64,000 nt of DNA from VAZQ01 sp963725185 (GTDB lineage: Bacteria > Pseudomonadota > Alphaproteobacteria > Rhizobiales > Xanthobacteraceae). The position numbers were made by a program, and so were the translations under genes. Each line of letters begins with the position of its first letter. Position 1 is the first letter of the stretch. Shown piece after piece: positions 61,292-64,000 of this stretch. Under the pieces are notes generated by a model. The model did not search any database, was not told the DNA's origin, and saw only the letters and a program-made list of their open reading frames with translations. Where the stretch lies: contig CAVRXO010000003.1 of NCBI GenBank assembly GCA_963725185.1, forward strand, positions 558,001-622,000, written 5' to 3'.

Positions 61292-61741
61292 TTGGAGCTG
61301 GATAGGAGCGGAAGAGTTGCTTCCGCTCACTTCGCCCCTGCCCGTGGGCCCGACGCCAAGATGATCGGCTTCTGCTACGAGGGCGTGTGAAAGAATCGCC
61401 ACATCCGCTCATTCCCGCGGACGCGGGAAACCAGACTTTGCCAAATTGCATGCACGTTCAATGGGGCAAAGCCTGGATCCCCGCGTCCGCGGGGATGAGC
61501 GGGTGGAGAAGCTCGTCCTTCATTAGTTTCCTTCAGAGGCGCGAAAGCGCGGGGAAGAACGGGAGGAGACGCCTCGTTCGCCCCCCTCCACGGCTGCCCC
61601 GAGCACCGCGCCGCATGGTTTCCCAATCCTTGCCACCACCCCCGCAAAGGTCATTAAGATTGCATCGCCAATCCCAACGGAATGATCGCGAGTAGGCGCT
61701 ACCGTCAGCGGCATGAAGGGGAAGCAGACAGGAACGAGACA
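61292..61741. other. Intergenic downstream of nrdJ
   Basis: About 450 bp with no supported gene. Its main structure is the 38-bp inverted repeat at 61405-61502. Confidence 0.5.
61405..61502. repeat. 38-bp imperfect inverted repeat
   Basis: Arms 61405-61442 (CCGCTCATTCCCGCGGACGC, then GGGAAACCAGACTTTGCC) and 61465-61502 are inverted copies with about four mismatches, separated by 22 nt. Each arm contains its own CCCGCGGACGCGGG mini-palindrome. It looks like two head-to-head units of a dispersed repeat and may act as the nrdJ terminator. Confidence 0.8.
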
Positions 61742-62035
61742 ATGCAAACAGTGATCAAAGCCGACGATGGCGATCTGATTACCGTTCACGCCGACGACGT
61801 GTCGATCGAGCAGCTGACGCTTCGCCTTGAGATCGCGAGCCCCGCCTATGGCGGCGCCGGCGACTTCGACCAGCTCACGATCTCGACCCGCTGCGCGCGC
61901 GAGCTCGGCAAGGCGCTGATTCAATCAGCCGACCTGGTCGAATTGAATTCGCGCAGGCTTTGCGGCGCCAAGCATTTCGATTTCATCTCGATCGATTCGG
62001 GCGACGCCCGGCTCCGCGCCCGTCGCCGGGCCTGA
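61742..62035 (+). CDS. Small hypothetical protein
   Basis: 97 residues starting MQTVIKADDGDLITVHADDV, with an AGGAACGA ribosome-binding site. No membrane span; the middle has SIEQLTLRLEIASPAY, then TRCARELGKALIQSADLVEL and a basic end (RLRARRRA). No family is recognised. It precedes a DUF6894-like gene by 102 bp on the same strand. Confidence 0.6.
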   Translation: MQTVIKADDGDLITVHADDVSIEQLTLRLEIASPAYGGAGDFDQLTISTRCARELGKALIQSADLVELNSRRLCGAKHFDFISIDSGDARLRARRRA

Positions 62036-62137
62036 GGGTCGCTCGATCCTACCCTCGCGGACGTGCGATCCGCGAGTGACGAAGGACCGGCAACGCATAA
62101 GGGGCCGGAGGGGCGCAACGAGAAAGAGCAGAAACAA

Positions 62138-62359
62138 ATGCCGCGATATTTTTTCGACGTCATCAGCGAAGGCGGCGTTTCGCACGATCATCAGGGTCGG
62201 GAATTCGCCTGTCCGGACAGCGCCAAGCGGCAAGGCGAGCTGATCGCCATCGATCTTCGCTTCGCCCCCGACCCCGAGGGCCGCACCGGCGACAAGGTCT
62301 CGGTTTGCGATGTGAACGGGACCGTGCTTTTTTCAATCCCGGTGCCGGGCGACGTCTGA
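62138..62359 (+). CDS. DUF6894-like small protein
   Basis: 73 residues starting MPRYFFDVISEGGVSHDHQG, the characteristic opening of the DUF6894 group of small rhizobial proteins (MPRYFFxx...D..G.E), then DSAKRQGELIAIDLRFAP and an IVC-type end (VCDVNGTVLFSIPV). The function is unknown. The upstream ATG at 62063 would add a non-conserved stretch. Confidence 0.8.
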   Translation: MPRYFFDVISEGGVSHDHQGREFACPDSAKRQGELIAIDLRFAPDPEGRTGDKVSVCDVNGTVLFSIPVPGDV

Positions 62360-62527
62360 AGCCAGCGGCTGCCGACACCGCGATGGCGCCGCCGCCTGCT
62401 CGCGCGCGTGCCGCCGCCTCGGCGCGGCTCACTATCATCGGGACCCCCGCCGGCGTTGACAGCACGGCCGTGCCTACCGACAGTCGCCCCGGGCGCGTGC
62501 CCGTGACGCGGCGGCAGGGTATCGGCT

Positions 62528-64000
62528 TTGGAATACGTCTTCCTTGTCTTGTTCATCATCGTGGTGGGATCTCAGCTGTTCAAGGCGTGGCACCGCCGCC
62601 GGCTGGCGTCGCCTGCGAAGAAGCAGCCGGCTGACCCACCGGCCCCCGCCCCTGATGCCGCCGAGCCCGCCGCCCGCGACGCGCCCGATGATCTCTTGAA
62701 GCCCGAGGAGCTAGAAGAACTCGACGCCGCCCTCGCGACCGCATTGCCCGAACCGCCGCTGGCCGAGCGGCTGCAGGAGCTCGAGCTTGTCCTGGTGCGG
62801 TTTGAGTCGACCTGCGCGCATCCGCGCGAGCTCGCCGAGCAGGCGCCGTTCCAGGAGGCCGTCGGGCTCCTGGCGGACGAAGACGTCGACTTGGACACGG
62901 TGGCGCGCTACGCGGTGGGTGCCGATTGGATGCTCGCTTGCGCCGCGCTGGCCGCGCTCGCCAAGCGCGCTGACGGCGGCGATGCAGTCGATCAGATCCT
63001 CACTCAATTCGACCGGCTCACGGCTTGGGCGGTGTGCTTCGCGCTCGCCTACTTTGTCGCCACCGAGCCGCGGCCGCCGGTCGGTGCTCCGCTGGTCAGC
63101 GCCAAGGACCGGTGGTGCGACATGCCGATTCTCGTGCAGCTGTTCCGCGATTACTTCACCCAACGCGCGGCGCTCGGCGATGCCGCCGAGTTCGGCGGCG
63201 CGCTCTACTCGCAGGCGGCTTCGCCCACCCCGGTCATCAAGGCGTTTCTCGAACGCGTCGATCATCCGCTCGCAACCGCGCTCATCAGCCGATTGGACAC
63301 AATGCAAAGCAACATCAATCATGCCTTCCTGTCCTCGGTCGGTCGTTTCTGGGCCGACCCGAAGAAGCCGCAAACCCTGGTCGAGCCGGACAGCTGGAAC
63401 GTCCCGCTGGCAACCGCGCAATCCACGCTGCTGCAGTCCCCGGTCCGCTCGCTCCTGGTGAGCGGCGACCAGCTGGTCGGCAAGACCTCGTTTCTGCAGC
63501 TCTTGGCCAAGCGCCTCGCCGGCTCGAACTGGAGCGTCTTCGAGGCGAGCGGCGCCGATCTCATGGCCGGGCAGATCTGGTTCGGTCAGCTCGAGGGCCG
63601 CGTCCGCCAGCTGGTCGAGGAGGTCACGGCCAAGAAGAAGCTCATCTGGTACGTGCCCGACCTCCTGCAGCTCGCGCGCAGCGGCACCCACCAGGGCCAG
63701 AGCGCCAGCATTCTCGATCAGATTCTGCCCGCCATCATCGCCGGCCGCCTGGTGGTCTGGACCGAGGCCAGCCCCACCGCCACGGCGCGCCTGCTGCAGA
63801 CACGCCCGGCGCTGCGCAACATCCTCGAGATCATCCGCCTGGAGCCGCAGTCGGACGCCAATACGTCGCTACTGGCACGCGCGGTGGTGAGCCGGCTGTC
63901 CGAGGATCTGCGCATGCAGATCGATCCCGACTGTGCGGCCGTGGCGCTCTCCTCCGCCCGGCAATATTTGAGCGCTGCAAGCTTCCCAGGATCGGCCCTG
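62528..64000 (+). CDS. Membrane-anchored Clp-like AAA+ protein, N-terminal part
   Basis: Open to the window end, 491 residues seen. The best start is a TTG at 62528, after AGGG; an in-frame TGA lies at 62504, so no earlier start is possible far upstream. Order: one membrane helix at the very N-terminus (EYVFLVLFIIVVGSQLF), a Pro/Ala linker, a helical domain (about 85-250), then an AAA+ module resembling ClpA/ClpB domain 1 with Walker A GDQLVGKT (313-320), EASGADLMAGQIWFGQLEGR, and a Walker-B-like LIWYVPDLL (D378) in which the usual second acidic residue is Leu. Further ATPase motifs follow. The partner or substrate is unknown. Confidence 0.75.
   Translation, partial: MEYVFLVLFIIVVGSQLFKAWHRRRLASPAKKQPADPPAPAPDAAEPAARDAPDDLLKPEELEELDAALATALPEPPLAERLQELELVLVRFESTCAHPRELAEQAPFQEAVGLLADEDVDLDTVARYAVGADWMLACAALAALAKRADGGDAVDQILTQFDRLTAWAVCFALAYFVATEPRPPVGAPLVSAKDRWCDMPILVQLFRDYFTQRAALGDAAEFGGALYSQAASPTPVIKAFLERVDHPLATALISRLDTMQSNINHAFLSSVGRFWADPKKPQTLVEPDSWNVPLATAQSTLLQSPVRSLLVSGDQLVGKTSFLQLLAKRLAGSNWSVFEASGADLMAGQIWFGQLEGRVRQLVEEVTAKKKLIWYVPDLLQLARSGTHQGQSASILDQILPAIIAGRLVVWTEASPTATARLLQTRPALRNILEIIRLEPQSDANTSLLARAVVSRLSEDLRMQIDPDCAAVALSSARQYLSAASFPGSAL

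Noticed and set aside
59201..61402. 733-codon minus-strand frame opposite nrdJ
   Set aside because: Shadow of nrdJ; no domain pattern.

Overview
The window is high-GC chromosomal DNA from an alphaproteobacterium, most likely Hyphomicrobiales of the Bradyrhizobiaceae/Xanthobacteraceae type. The evidence is the gene content and order: RNase E with an acidic insert in its S1 domain, DsbA-aroQ-accB-accC, aat-DUF2155-NDUFA12, an intracellular PHB depolymerase, a B12-dependent ribonucleotide reductase, and small GC-rich palindromic repeats between and inside genes. No rRNA, tRNA, CRISPR array, phage or transposase was recognised.

Layout. 0-2.8 kb: the end of an M23 peptidase, a nitrate/taurine-type ABC ATPase whose upstream permease survives only as a C-terminal remnant, and a rhomboid protease. 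2.8-8.9 kb (minus strand): a first potassium P-type ATPase operon, leader-kdpF-kdpA-kdpB-kdpC-kdpE, with long KdpA and KdpC and no kdpD. 8.9-18.5 kb: an island of small, mostly unrecognised proteins mixed with a DapA-like enzyme, an SMR-like protein, a DUF2254 membrane protein and two RNA-methyltransferase-like proteins. 18.5-26.7 kb (plus strand): a second operon, leader-kdpF-A-B-C-D-E, in which kdpC carries a one-base frameshift. 26.8-33.1 kb: a ferric-reductase-like membrane protein, prfB with its programmed +1 frameshift site, mrcA and an AmiC-type amidase. 33.9-37.0 kb: rne. 37.0-39.1 kb: a bifunctional aldolase/short-chain dehydrogenase broken by about ten one-base frame changes. 39.3-48.7 kb: a VOC protein, phaZ, a GST, a frameshifted aminotransferase, an M48 protease, a DsbA-like protein, aroQ, accB, a frameshifted accC and a small unknown protein. 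48.7-51.3 kb (minus strand): a copper operon (DUF2946, YcnI, CopC-CopD). 51.6-56.8 kb: aat, DUF2155, NDUFA12-like, MscS, a tripartite-tricarboxylate binding protein and a GNAT enzyme. 57.5-61.3 kb: nrdJ. 61.7-64.0 kb: two small proteins and the start of a membrane-anchored Clp-like AAA+ protein that runs off the window.

The most interesting signal is a two-box promoter-like motif, YTATAA, exactly 17 nt, TCTCGA, followed by an AT-rich TTYWTATGC-like extension. It occurs at least seven times, only between 9.0 and 18.4 kb. Each copy lies 42-160 nt upstream of, and in the same orientation as, a gene: both kdp operons and five small-protein genes or operons. This suggests one regulon built around potassium uptake and a set of uncharacterised small proteins, controlled by an unidentified sigma factor or regulator.

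Four genes (kdpC of the second operon, the aldolase/dehydrogenase, the aminotransferase and accC) need frame corrections to read through. accC is normally essential, so sequencing or assembly indels are at least as likely as true gene decay.
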